From Novosphingopyxis iocasae (GTDB taxonomy: Bacteria; Pseudomonadota; Alphaproteobacteria; Sphingomonadales; Sphingomonadaceae), in NCBI RefSeq assembly GCF_014334095.1, contig NZ_CP060495.1, positions 1,387,001 through 1,451,000 of the forward strand: a DNA stretch of 64,000 nt, written 5' to 3'. A program made the translations under genes and the position numbers. The notes beneath the pieces are model-generated. The model saw only the letters and a list, made by a program, of their open reading frames with translations. It made no database searches and had not been told where the DNA came from. Position 1 is the stretch's first letter; each line of letters starts with the position of its first letter. Below, one piece after another: positions 51,854 through 59,978 of the stretch.

Positions 51854-52741
51854 TTACCCGCGCAGGAGGCTCAGGACGCCCTGCTGGCTCTGGTTGGCCT
51901 GCGCCAGCATCGCGGTCGATGCTTCATTCAGGATCTTGTACTTGGCGAGCTGCGTAGATTCCTGCGAGAAGTCGGCATCCTGGATGCGGCTGCGCGCTTC
52001 GGAAAGGTTGGTCACGCGGTCGGTGAGGCTGCTGACCGTGGCTTGCAGGCGGTTCTGTGAAGCACCCAGATCAGCCTGTGCGGTAGTCACCGACTTCAGG
52101 GCATCGTCCAAAATGGACAGCGCGTTTTGCGCACCGAGCGTGGTGTCGATATTGACCTGATCGACCGTGGCATCGACCGCGGTATCCGCGCCGGCTGCGT
52201 CCTTCTGCTTCGATTTGGTCGTTCCGTCGGCCTCATAGGAGCCGAGCGTGGCTGCCTGCACGTCGGAGAGCGTGATCACTACATTCTGACCAACCTGCGC
52301 GCCGGTCTGGATGTTGATCGCGCCACCCTTCAGCAGATCGACGTCGTTGAACTTCGTGTTGGCTGTGATGTCGCCGATCTGGCTGATCAGGGCGGACACT
52401 TCCTTCTGCAGGTTGACGCGATCGTCATTGCCCAGCGTTCCGTTGGCCGACTGCACGGCCAGTTCCCGCATACGCTGCAGCATGTTCGTGATCTGGTTCA
52501 TGCCGCCTTCGGCGGTCTGCGCCAGGGAGATGCCGTCATTGGAGTTGCGGATCGCCATGGTAAGGCCGCGCACTTCCGAAGTCATCTTGGTGGAGATGGC
52601 GAGGCCTGCTGCGTCGTCGCTAGCGGTGTTGATGCGCTGGCCGGTCGACAGGCGTTCCATCGCCTTGCTGAGGCCCATTTCGGCGCGGTTCGAAGCAGTG
52701 GCGGCGCGCATTGCGGAGATGTTGGTTCCGATGACGGTCAT
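51854..52741 (-). CDS. fliC: Flagellin (3)
   Basis: A 295-residue flagellin, the most divergent of the three: [34 protein letters not shown], and a different C-terminal coil (EESTQ-like [18 protein letters not shown]) with an extra glycine at the C terminus. The start ATG at 52741 was set by alignment to the other copies. It could form a distinct part of the filament. A GC-rich hairpin follows the stop without a clear T run. Confidence 0.95.
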   Translation of the reverse strand: MTVIGTNISAMRAATASNRAEMGLSKAMERLSTGQRINTASDDAAGLAISTKMTSEVRGLTMAIRNSNDGISLAQTAEGGMNQITNMLQRMRELAVQSANGTLGNDDRVNLQKEVSALISQIGDITANTKFNDVDLLKGGAINIQTGAQVGQNVVITLSDVQAATLGSYEADGTTKSKQKDAAGADTAVDATVDQVNIDTTLGAQNALSILDDALKSVTTAQADLGASQNRLQATVSSLTDRVTNLSEARSRIQDADFSQESTQLAKYKILNEASTAMLAQANQSQQGVLSLLRG

Positions 52742-53049
52742 GATAAATTCCTTTACGTTGTTCCCAGACCGGTCTGTTTGTTCGCCGGTTCGAAATGGGT
52801 AACGGTCAGGTTCCGGGGCCATTAAACAAAAAAATCGACCGGCCCCGCGCCGCCAATTTTCCGGCTTTATATATAGGGCGCCAAATTTTTGACGTTTCCG
52901 CCGGGCGGCTGACGGCCCGCTGACGCAAATCCCCCTCCCCCTTTGTTCACCCCACGCAAATCCGCGCTTTTCGCGTTTGGCACGCCGCTTGCATTATCGT
53001 TTGCGTGGGAATGCGGTGGGTAGGCCGCGAAAGATTGGGGAATACAAGA
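52742..53049. other. 308-base divergent regulatory region between flagellin 3 and flbD
   Basis: This gap holds no gene. It contains a sigma54 element for flbD at its right end (52978-52994), an AT-rich TTTATATATA tract (about 52865-52875) and a GC-rich CCGCCGGGCGGC stretch. I could not find a convincing sigma28 or sigma54 element for the flagellin on the left. Confidence 0.6.
52978..52994 (+). promoter_or_regulatory. Sigma54 promoter for flbD and the fliE operon
   Basis: TGGCACGCCGCTTGCAT matches TGGCAC-N5-TTGCA perfectly. The predicted start is near 53004, giving a 46-base leader. Autoregulation by FlbD is likely but unproven. Confidence 0.85.
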
Positions 53050-54360
53050 ATGTTCGTTTCGAAGACCGCCATCAGCGACGGTGCCGCCAGCAAGCTGCCG
53101 ACGCTTTCGACATATCTGAATGCCGTTCTGATCGAGACCGTTGCGATCGATACGAAAGACGGTTCACCGCGCACGCGCCCCATCCGCATCCTGACCGGGG
53201 ACGAGATGGCGCTTGCCTGTCACCGTGACATCATCGTCGATTTCCGCGACGGCGCGCCCGAGCTGGTGCCCGCCGCGAATGGCCAGCCGATGCACATCGC
53301 CTTCGGCCCAGCAGATATGAAGCTGGGCCACGCGCTTATCGCGGAAGCCGTCCGCAATGGCGGCCCTGCCATCGGTGAGCATGCGAGCGCCCGCCTGATG
53401 CGCTATGCCGCGCGCGTTGCCGCCAGCGGAGCCGCCGTCCTGATCCAGGGCGATACCGGCGTCGGCAAGGAAGGCATGGCCCGTTTCGTCCACTCGCAGT
53501 CGCCGCGCGCGGAAGGTCCGTTCATCGCAGTGAACTGCGCAGCGCTGCCCGCGACCATGGTCGAGGCGATGCTCTTCGGCCACAAGCGCGGCGCGTTCAC
53601 TGGCGCCAGCGGCGAAAGCGAGGGCCTGTTCCGTGCAGCCGACGGCGGCACGCTGTTCCTTGACGAGATTACCGAACTTCCTCTCGAACTGCAGGCGAAG
53701 CTGCTGCGCGCGCTGCAGGAAGGCGAAGTGCTTCCCGTGGGTGAGACAACCGCGGTCAAGGTCGATATCCGCATCGTCGCCGCCGCCAACCGCAATTTCC
53801 AAGCGGAGGTGGCCGAGGGCCGCTTCCGCGAAGACCTTTACTGGCGTCTCAACGTCATGCCGATCGAGATCGCCCCGCTCGCCGAGCGCCGCCAGGACGT
53901 GTGCGCCATCGCCGCGACCATGCTGCTCGCCATGCAGAAGGATGGCGCGGACTTCGCCTGGATCGAGGCCGATGCGCTTGAGGCGCTGATGGCGCACGCC
54001 TTCCCCGGCAATGTCCGCGAACTTTGCAACATGCTGCAGCGCGCCCTCGTCCTGCGCGAAGGCGATGCGATCTGCGCCGCCGATCTCAATCTTACCCCCG
54101 CCCCCGTCTTCACCCCCGCAGCCGCTACCATCAAGGCTGCGCCCACCACCCCCCGCGCCGACCCCACCCCGGCGATCAACCCCGTGCTGCGCGGCCGCGA
54201 CCTTCAGAGCCGCGCCCGCCTGGCCGAATTCGAAGCCATCACCGCTACCCTGGAAGAAACCAGCGGCAACCGCCGCCGCGCCGCGGAACTGCTCGGCATC
54301 TCCGAGCGCACGCTGCGCTATCGTCTCGCCGATATGCGCGAGCTGGCTGAAGCCGCCTGA
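53050..54360 (+). CDS. flbD: Sigma54-dependent flagellar activator FlbD-like
   Basis: A 436-residue NtrC-family activator. The first 95 residues do not look like a normal receiver. The AAA+ domain has GDTGVGKE (Walker A, about 134-141), the sigma54-contacting GAFTGA (about 181-186), and GGTLFLDEI. A Fis-type helix-turn-helix follows near 400-430 (NRRRAAELLGISERTLRYRL). Family members activate middle flagellar genes. The ATG at 53050 lies 46 bases after the predicted sigma54 start; the upstream in-frame GTG would sit at that start. The next gene, fliE, begins 14 bases later. Confidence 0.93.
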   Translation: MFVSKTAISDGAASKLPTLSTYLNAVLIETVAIDTKDGSPRTRPIRILTGDEMALACHRDIIVDFRDGAPELVPAANGQPMHIAFGPADMKLGHALIAEAVRNGGPAIGEHASARLMRYAARVAASGAAVLIQGDTGVGKEGMARFVHSQSPRAEGPFIAVNCAALPATMVEAMLFGHKRGAFTGASGESEGLFRAADGGTLFLDEITELPLELQAKLLRALQEGEVLPVGETTAVKVDIRIVAAANRNFQAEVAEGRFREDLYWRLNVMPIEIAPLAERRQDVCAIAATMLLAMQKDGADFAWIEADALEALMAHAFPGNVRELCNMLQRALVLREGDAICAADLNLTPAPVFTPAAATIKAAPTTPRADPTPAINPVLRGRDLQSRARLAEFEAITATLEETSGNRRRAAELLGISERTLRYRLADMRELAEAA

Positions 54361-54373
54361 GAGGGACTGACCG

Positions 54374-54724
54374 ATGCAACCGATGACCAACAGTTTGCTG
54401 GCGGCGCGCAACGCGATCCTTCAGCAGAACAAGACGCTCCAGAACGTCACCGAGACGTCCAAGCCGCTCGGCGGATCGCTGGTTGGAGACAAAGGGGGCG
54501 TAGAAACCCCCTTCTCCGCCACGATGCGCGATGCCTTGTCGCAGGTGAACGAGGCACAGACCGCCGCCTCCAACGCGGCGTCCGCTTATGATGCCGGTGA
54601 AACGACCGACATCGCCGCTGTGATGCTGGCAAAGCAGAAGGCGTCGGTCGGCTTCGAAGCCACCCTCCAGGTCCGCAACAAGCTGCTCTCGGCCTACGAG
54701 AACATCATGAACATGCCGGTGTGA
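54374..54724 (+). CDS. fliE: Flagellar hook-basal body protein FliE
   Basis: A 116-residue FliE linking the MS ring to the rod. The C-terminal segment ETTDIAAVMLAKQKASVGFEATLQVRNKLLSAYENIMNMPV is the diagnostic family part. It lies 13 bases after flbD and one base before fliF, in the same operon. Confidence 0.93.
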   Translation: MQPMTNSLLAARNAILQQNKTLQNVTETSKPLGGSLVGDKGGVETPFSATMRDALSQVNEAQTAASNAASAYDAGETTDIAAVMLAKQKASVGFEATLQVRNKLLSAYENIMNMPV

Positions 54725-54725
54725 T

Positions 54726-56450
54726 ATGAACGACATGACGATCTCCCAGCCGATCGACGGCAACGCCGGCGGCGCAGCAGCCCGCCCCACCCAGCGCCTG
54801 AAGCCGATCGGTTTCAGCTCCAGCAGCAATGGCGGCATGGGCGGCGGCTTCATGGACCGCGCGCGCGACTTCCTGTCGCAGCCGGCGGTGGCGAAATCGC
54901 TGCCGCTGCTCGGCTTCATCGCGGTGGCCGCCATGGCCGCTGCCGCCTGGCTCGCATTGCAATCCCCGCCCCAGCGCGATCTGTTCCGCGGCCTGCCGGA
55001 AAGCGACAAGGCCGCCGTGGCGCAGGCGCTCGACAGCAATTCGATCCCCTATCAGCTGGACAACAGCACCGGCGCATTGACCGTCAGCGAAGATGATTAT
55101 TACGCCGCCAAGATGCTGCTCGCCGCGCAGGGCCTGCCCAAGAGCGCGCCGGACGGAGACAGCATGATCAGCTCCATGCCGATGGGCGCCAGCCGCGCGG
55201 TAGAGACCGAAAAGCTGCGCGCCGCGCGCGAGGCCGATCTCGCCCGTTCGATCGAGGCGATCGATACGGTCGTCACGGCGCGCGTGCATCTGGCCGTCGA
55301 TCCGCCCAGCGTGTTCATCCGCGAGCGGAACGAGCCTGCCGCATCGGTGGTGCTGAACCTGCAACCCGGCACGACGCTAGGCAATGAACAGGTGCAGGCG
55401 ATCACGCACCTCGTCGCCAGTTCCGTCTCGGGCCTCAACGCGGACCGGGTTTCGGTGGTGGACCAGAACGGACGGCTTCTTTCCGAAACCGCTGAGAACG
55501 GTCCGCTGGGCGAAACCGGCAAACAGCTGGCGGTGCAGGAGCAGGTCGAGGACCGCTATCGTCGCAGCCTGACGGCATTGCTCACGCCGATCCTTGGCGC
55601 CAATAATTTCGCCGCGGAAGTTTCCGCAGATCTCGATTTCTCCGAGCGTCAGGCGACCAGCGAGACCTTCCCCAAGGATGAATCGGTCGTGCGCAGCGAA
55701 CAGCGCAGCTGGACCGCGCAGACTGACGGCGCCAACGGCACGCCCGGCGGCATCCCCGGCGCACTGTCCGATCAGCCGCCCGAAAACGGCACCGCGCAGG
55801 ACCAGATGGGTGATCCCGCCGTCCCCGCCGACATGCAAAAGCGTCAGGAGCAGGTGAACCGCAACTATGAGCTCGGCCGCCAGATCGCCGTCACCAAGGA
55901 TGCAAGCGGCGTGGTCAGCCGGGTTTCGGTGGCGGTGGCCATCGCCAACGGCCCCGACGGCAAGCCGCGTAGCCCCGCTGAGATCGCCGCGATCGAAAAG
56001 CTGGTAAAAGGCGCGATCGGCTTCAATGCCCAGCGCGGCGACCAGGTTGAGATCAGCTCGCGCGCTTTCCAGCCGATCGTCACCGAAGAAACGCCTTGGT
56101 ACGAGGCAAGCTGGGTGTCGCTTCTGGTGCGCAACGTCTCTGGTCTGCTGGTTGCCCTTGCTCTTATCTTCTTCATCGGCCGCCCCTTGCTGAAGCGCCG
56201 CAAGGAACTGAAGAACGCACCGGCGCTTCCGGCAGCAGAGGCCAGCGAAGCCCCTGCCCTCGCCCGCTCCGTGGATGAGGCGCGCAAAGACGAGCCGGTG
56301 ACGCTGGACATGATCACCGCAGCGCACAGCTATCAGGAACGCGCGCTGCTGATCCAGAATTTCGTCAAACAGAACCCCGAACACGCCACCCTGGTCGTCC
56401 GCGACCTGCTGAAATCGGCGAAGGCCCCCAAGGAAGCAGTAAATGGCTGA
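54726..56450 (+). CDS. fliF: Flagellar MS-ring protein FliF
   Basis: A 574-residue MS-ring protein with a first membrane helix at about 57-80 and a second near 460-480. The periplasmic ring-building domains contain EKLRAAREADLARSIEAIDTV and the ASVVLNLQPG segment. The C-terminal tail holds the FliG-binding region (PKEAVNG end). The length is typical. It overlaps fliG by eight bases. Confidence 0.95.
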   Translation: MNDMTISQPIDGNAGGAAARPTQRLKPIGFSSSSNGGMGGGFMDRARDFLSQPAVAKSLPLLGFIAVAAMAAAAWLALQSPPQRDLFRGLPESDKAAVAQALDSNSIPYQLDNSTGALTVSEDDYYAAKMLLAAQGLPKSAPDGDSMISSMPMGASRAVETEKLRAAREADLARSIEAIDTVVTARVHLAVDPPSVFIRERNEPAASVVLNLQPGTTLGNEQVQAITHLVASSVSGLNADRVSVVDQNGRLLSETAENGPLGETGKQLAVQEQVEDRYRRSLTALLTPILGANNFAAEVSADLDFSERQATSETFPKDESVVRSEQRSWTAQTDGANGTPGGIPGALSDQPPENGTAQDQMGDPAVPADMQKRQEQVNRNYELGRQIAVTKDASGVVSRVSVAVAIANGPDGKPRSPAEIAAIEKLVKGAIGFNAQRGDQVEISSRAFQPIVTEETPWYEASWVSLLVRNVSGLLVALALIFFIGRPLLKRRKELKNAPALPAAEASEAPALARSVDEARKDEPVTLDMITAAHSYQERALLIQNFVKQNPEHATLVVRDLLKSAKAPKEAVNG

Positions 56451-57513
56451 GGTAATGGAACCTGAAGCAGCGGCGATCGACGGCGCCGCCGAAGCGCTCG
56501 CAGCAGCGATGCCCGATCTGCCCAGCCTGGGCGATGAACAGGCCGCAGCAATCCTTCTCCTCCTCTTTTCCGAGGACGAAGCCTCGGGCATTCTTTCGCG
56601 GCTTGAGCCGAACGAAGTCGAGCAGCTCAGCAGCGTGATGTATTCGGTTGCCGATATCGGCGCGGACGAGATCAACACCGTGCTCGATCGCTTCGTCGAT
56701 CGTGCCCGCCACCGCACCACCATCGGCTATCGCTCGGACATTCAGATTCAGGCGATGCTGACCGCGGCTCTCGGTGAGCAGCGCGCCGAAGTGATGATCA
56801 GCCGGACCGCGCCGAAAAAACCCGCGCCGAACCTGGAAGCGCTCAAATGGATGGCACCCGAAGAGATCGCCGCGATGATCGAGGAGGAGCATCCGCAGAT
56901 CGCAGCGCTGGTGCTTTCTTTCCTGTCGACCGACAATGCCGCCGCCGTCCTCAGCCTTCTGCCCTCCGACATGCAGGACGATGTGGTTTATCGGCTCGCC
57001 ACGCTCGGCCAGGTGAGCAACGACGCGATCGAGACGATCGAGCACCTTCTCACCGCGTTCCACGCGCCCAAGGGCTCCGGCACCGTGGCCACCAAGGGCG
57101 ATCCGTCCGAAGTCGCAGCGATCATGAACCAGATCGGCAAGAAGAACAGCGCTCGGATGATCAAGGCGCTCGCCAAGCGCGACAAGAAGCTGGCCGGCAC
57201 GATCGAGGATGAAATGTTCACCTTCGCCGACCTCATCACGGTCGAGCCGAAGGATCTGGGAACCATTATGCGCAGCGTGGACAACACGCAGCTGGTCCCG
57301 GCGCTGAAGGGCGCGGACGAGAAACTGCGCGCCAAGATTCTGGGCTGCATGTCCAGCCGCGCCGCGCAGACTTTGGAAGACGAGATGAACGAGCGCGGCC
57401 CCATGCCGATGTCCGAAGTGATCGAAGCACAGAAGAGCGTCGTCGCGCAGGCGCGCCGGCTTGCCGATGCCGGCGATGTCGTGATCGGCGGAGGAGGCGA
57501 CGATTATGTCTAA
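56443..57513 (+). CDS. fliG: Flagellar motor switch protein FliG
   Basis: A 356-residue rotor component. The N-, middle and C-terminal domains are identifiable. The middle domain has the EHPQ motif in IEEEHPQIAALVLSFL, and the C-terminal torque helix is present (VEPKDLGTIMRSVDNTQL region). It interacts with FliF, FliM and MotA. It overlaps fliF and fliH by eight bases each. Confidence 0.96.
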   Translation: MAEVMEPEAAAIDGAAEALAAAMPDLPSLGDEQAAAILLLLFSEDEASGILSRLEPNEVEQLSSVMYSVADIGADEINTVLDRFVDRARHRTTIGYRSDIQIQAMLTAALGEQRAEVMISRTAPKKPAPNLEALKWMAPEEIAAMIEEEHPQIAALVLSFLSTDNAAAVLSLLPSDMQDDVVYRLATLGQVSNDAIETIEHLLTAFHAPKGSGTVATKGDPSEVAAIMNQIGKKNSARMIKALAKRDKKLAGTIEDEMFTFADLITVEPKDLGTIMRSVDNTQLVPALKGADEKLRAKILGCMSSRAAQTLEDEMNERGPMPMSEVIEAQKSVVAQARRLADAGDVVIGGGGDDYV

Positions 57514-58126
57514 TGGGTTCGCACAGCGCTCCTTCGCGCCGGAAGTTTCCACCTTTCGCCCTGTCTGGCAGACGCCTGCACAAGCGTTCCGGAGCGGCGC
57601 TGATAACGATGCAGCACCGAATGAGATTGACGAGCAGGCGGAAGCCGAGGCCTATTTTCGCGAGCAGCTGGACGACAGCTACCGCAGGGGCTTCGCCGAC
57701 GGCCAGGCCGCGATTGCCGAGGCGAATGAGGAACTGATTGCCGCGTCCGACCGGCTGGCGCAGTCCGCCGCCACGTTGCGCGCGCAGCCCAGCGATGCGC
57801 TATGCGAGACGCTGATGCGCACCATTCGCACGCTATTGGAGCGGACCGCAGGATTTGCCGAACCCAATCCGGAAACCCTGAAGCAGCATTGCGCCTCGCT
57901 GGCCGCACTCGCCAAGAAAGACTGCGCCGACGCCGTCCTGCACATCCATCCGCTGGACCGGATGCTGCTGGGCGAGGAAACGTTCGGCCTCGCGATCGAG
58001 GAAGACCCCTCGCTGGTGCGCGGCACGCTCAGCCTTTCGCACAGCGATGGCTGGATCGAACAGGGTACGCAGCCCGTACTCGACGAGCTGGAGGCGATGA
58101 TCGCCTCGCTGGGCAACGCATCATGA
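57506..58126 (+). CDS. fliH: Flagellar assembly protein FliH
   Basis: A 206-residue regulator of the FliI ATPase. The central coiled coil (EAEAYFREQLDDSYRRGFADG, then ANEELIAASDRLAQ) and the C-terminal domain (DCADAVLHIHPLDRMLL) fit the family, which is poorly conserved. GAGGAGG lies before the ATG. Its stop overlaps the fliI start (ATGA). Confidence 0.82.
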   Translation: MSNGFAQRSFAPEVSTFRPVWQTPAQAFRSGADNDAAPNEIDEQAEAEAYFREQLDDSYRRGFADGQAAIAEANEELIAASDRLAQSAATLRAQPSDALCETLMRTIRTLLERTAGFAEPNPETLKQHCASLAALAKKDCADAVLHIHPLDRMLLGEETFGLAIEEDPSLVRGTLSLSHSDGWIEQGTQPVLDELEAMIASLGNAS

Positions 58127-59469
58127 TTCCTGCACAGGAAAAAGGCCTTACCAGCCTCCTCGGCCGGATCGAGGCAATCGGCGCGGGTCCGCGCCGCATC
58201 GGCCGCTTGGTGGCGCATGATGCCGGGATGCTGGAGGTGACCGGCTTCAACCACCCGATCGGCTTCGGCGGCACCATCCACACTGCAGATGGCGGCACCA
58301 TGAAGGCGGAAATCGCCGGATTTCGCGGCAGCCGCGCGTTGATGGTCCCGCTGGAAAGCGACGGCGCGGTCAAGAACGGTGCCCGAGTGGAGCCGGACAT
58401 GCAATCCAGCCAGGCGCAGGTCGGCGATGGTCTGCTCGGCCGGGTCATCGGCCCGATGGGCGAACCGCTGGACGGCGGCGGCCCGATCGTCGCCAATGCG
58501 CTCTGGCCGCTTGCGGGCAAACGCTCCAACGTTCTCAATCGCGGACGCGTGACCAAACCGATTGACCTTGGCGTGCGGGCGATCAACGGACTGCTGACCG
58601 CCGGTTACGGGCAGCGCATCGCCATCGCGGCGGGCTCGGGCGTCGGCAAATCGGTGCTGATCGGCCAGATCATCGCACATGCCGATGTCGACGTGGCCGT
58701 AGTCGGCCTGATCGGCGAGCGTGGACGCGAGGTCAGCGATTTCGTCGAGACCAAGCTTAACGGCCCGATGCGAGGACGCACCGTTACCGTTGCCGTACCG
58801 GCCGATTATTCGCCTGTGCTGCGCCTGCGCGCCGCCGCCCGCGCCACCGCGATCGCCGAACATTTCCGCAGCCAGGGCAAGCGCGTCCTGCTGATCATCG
58901 ACAGCCTGACACGCATCGCGCATGCGCAGCGCGAAATCGGCCTGTCGATGGGCGAGCCGCCGACCATGAAAGGCTACCCCCCTTCCGCGCTCGCTCTCAT
59001 CCCCCGGCTGATCGAGCGGGCGGGCAATGACAACACGACCGGCGGTTCCATCACCGCGCTCTACACCGTCCTCGCCGATGGCGGCGACATGGAGGACCCG
59101 GTGGTCGACACCGCTCGCGCCATCGTGGACGGGCACATCATCCTGTCGCGCCTGTTGTCCGAACAGGGCATCTTCCCCGCGATCGACGTCGGCAAATCGC
59201 TCAGCCGCGTCGCCGCCGACATTATTTCGGACGAACACCGCGCAGCGCAGACCAATTTCCGCCGCCTCTGGTCCGCCTATGAGGAGAACCGCGACCTCCT
59301 TTTGATGGGCGCCTATCGGGAGGGAAGCGATCCCGCGATCGACGAGGCCGTCGCCCGCCATGACGAGCTGCTCGCTTTTGTCCGGCAAGGTGCCAAGGAA
59401 GCCGTGCCGATGGACGAAAGCGTCGGACAACTCCGCCAGCAATTCGGTTTTGAAAGCGCACATGCATGA
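58123..59469 (+). CDS. fliI: Flagellum-specific ATPase FliI
   Basis: A 448-residue F1-like hexameric ATPase of type III export. Walker A is AGSGVGKS (about 170-177), with Walker B (LLIIDSLTRIA) and the arginine-finger region (YPPSALALIPRLIERAG). The frame is open well upstream, but the ATG at 58123 overlaps the fliH stop. fliJ overlaps its end by four bases. Confidence 0.96.
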   Translation: MIPAQEKGLTSLLGRIEAIGAGPRRIGRLVAHDAGMLEVTGFNHPIGFGGTIHTADGGTMKAEIAGFRGSRALMVPLESDGAVKNGARVEPDMQSSQAQVGDGLLGRVIGPMGEPLDGGGPIVANALWPLAGKRSNVLNRGRVTKPIDLGVRAINGLLTAGYGQRIAIAAGSGVGKSVLIGQIIAHADVDVAVVGLIGERGREVSDFVETKLNGPMRGRTVTVAVPADYSPVLRLRAAARATAIAEHFRSQGKRVLLIIDSLTRIAHAQREIGLSMGEPPTMKGYPPSALALIPRLIERAGNDNTTGGSITALYTVLADGGDMEDPVVDTARAIVDGHIILSRLLSEQGIFPAIDVGKSLSRVAADIISDEHRAAQTNFRRLWSAYEENRDLLLMGAYREGSDPAIDEAVARHDELLAFVRQGAKEAVPMDESVGQLRQQFGFESAHA

Positions 59470-59897
59470 AGAAGATTCTGAAAAGCCGCCAACGCATTCT
59501 TGGGATGCGTGAGACGCAGCTACGCATCGCCAAGGGGGAAAGCGCCGCCGCGCGCGGTAGCGAGACCAATCTGGAGCAGCGCCGCGATCAGCTAAAGGCG
59601 CTCTCCGTCCACATGCACAAGGCCGGCAATGACTGCCGCGAGGGCCGCTCGCTCCATGCGCAGCTCGAGCTGGTCGAACGCCTGCAGCGCGCCGGGGACC
59701 AGATGGAAACCGCAATCGGCCAGGCCCGGCAACATACTGCCCGGATGGAGCGGCAACGGATTGCCGCTTATCAAAAGCGCGAGATGGCCGACCGTCTCGT
59801 TGGGCGGGCGAAAACCAGTGTGGAAGCCGAGACCGACCGTAAGCTCAGCGAACAACCCCGCGCTTTGCCGCGCCGCGTTATGGAGCGCAGTGCGTGA
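59466..59897 (+). CDS. fliJ: Flagellar export chaperone FliJ
   Basis: A 143-residue, highly charged coiled-coil protein (RDQLKALSVHMHKAGNDCRE and LVERLQRAGDQMETAIGQARQ) at the usual FliJ position after fliI. Sequence identity to FliJ is low, as is normal for the family. It is the ATPase/export partner of FliI. The ATG overlaps the fliI stop by four bases. Confidence 0.8.
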   Translation: MKKILKSRQRILGMRETQLRIAKGESAAARGSETNLEQRRDQLKALSVHMHKAGNDCREGRSLHAQLELVERLQRAGDQMETAIGQARQHTARMERQRIAAYQKREMADRLVGRAKTSVEAETDRKLSEQPRALPRRVMERSA

Positions 59898-59950
59898 GCG
59901 CTGGCCCCCTCACTCTTGCCGAACGCTCTGCATTCCGCGCTCAGCAAAAC

Positions 59951-59967
59951 TGGCACGCTATCTGCAT
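59951..59967 (+). promoter_or_regulatory. Sigma54 promoter at the 5' end of fliK
   Basis: TGGCACGCTATCTGCAT fits TGGCAC-N5-[T]TGCA with one mismatch (C for T). The predicted start, near 59977, is only two bases before the ATG at 59979, so transcripts from here would be leaderless or use a later start. Confidence 0.65.
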
Positions 59968-59978
59968 AGGTTAGATCG

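Noticed and set aside
52861-52940. Possible sigma54 element for flagellin 3 (GGG-N8-TTTGCG on the minus strand)
   Set aside because: Consensus TGGCAC is absent and the resulting leader would be long; not convincing.
57679-59715. Minus-strand open frame of 678 codons antisense to fliH/fliI
   Set aside because: No family resemblance; the plus strand encodes FliH and FliI with all motifs.
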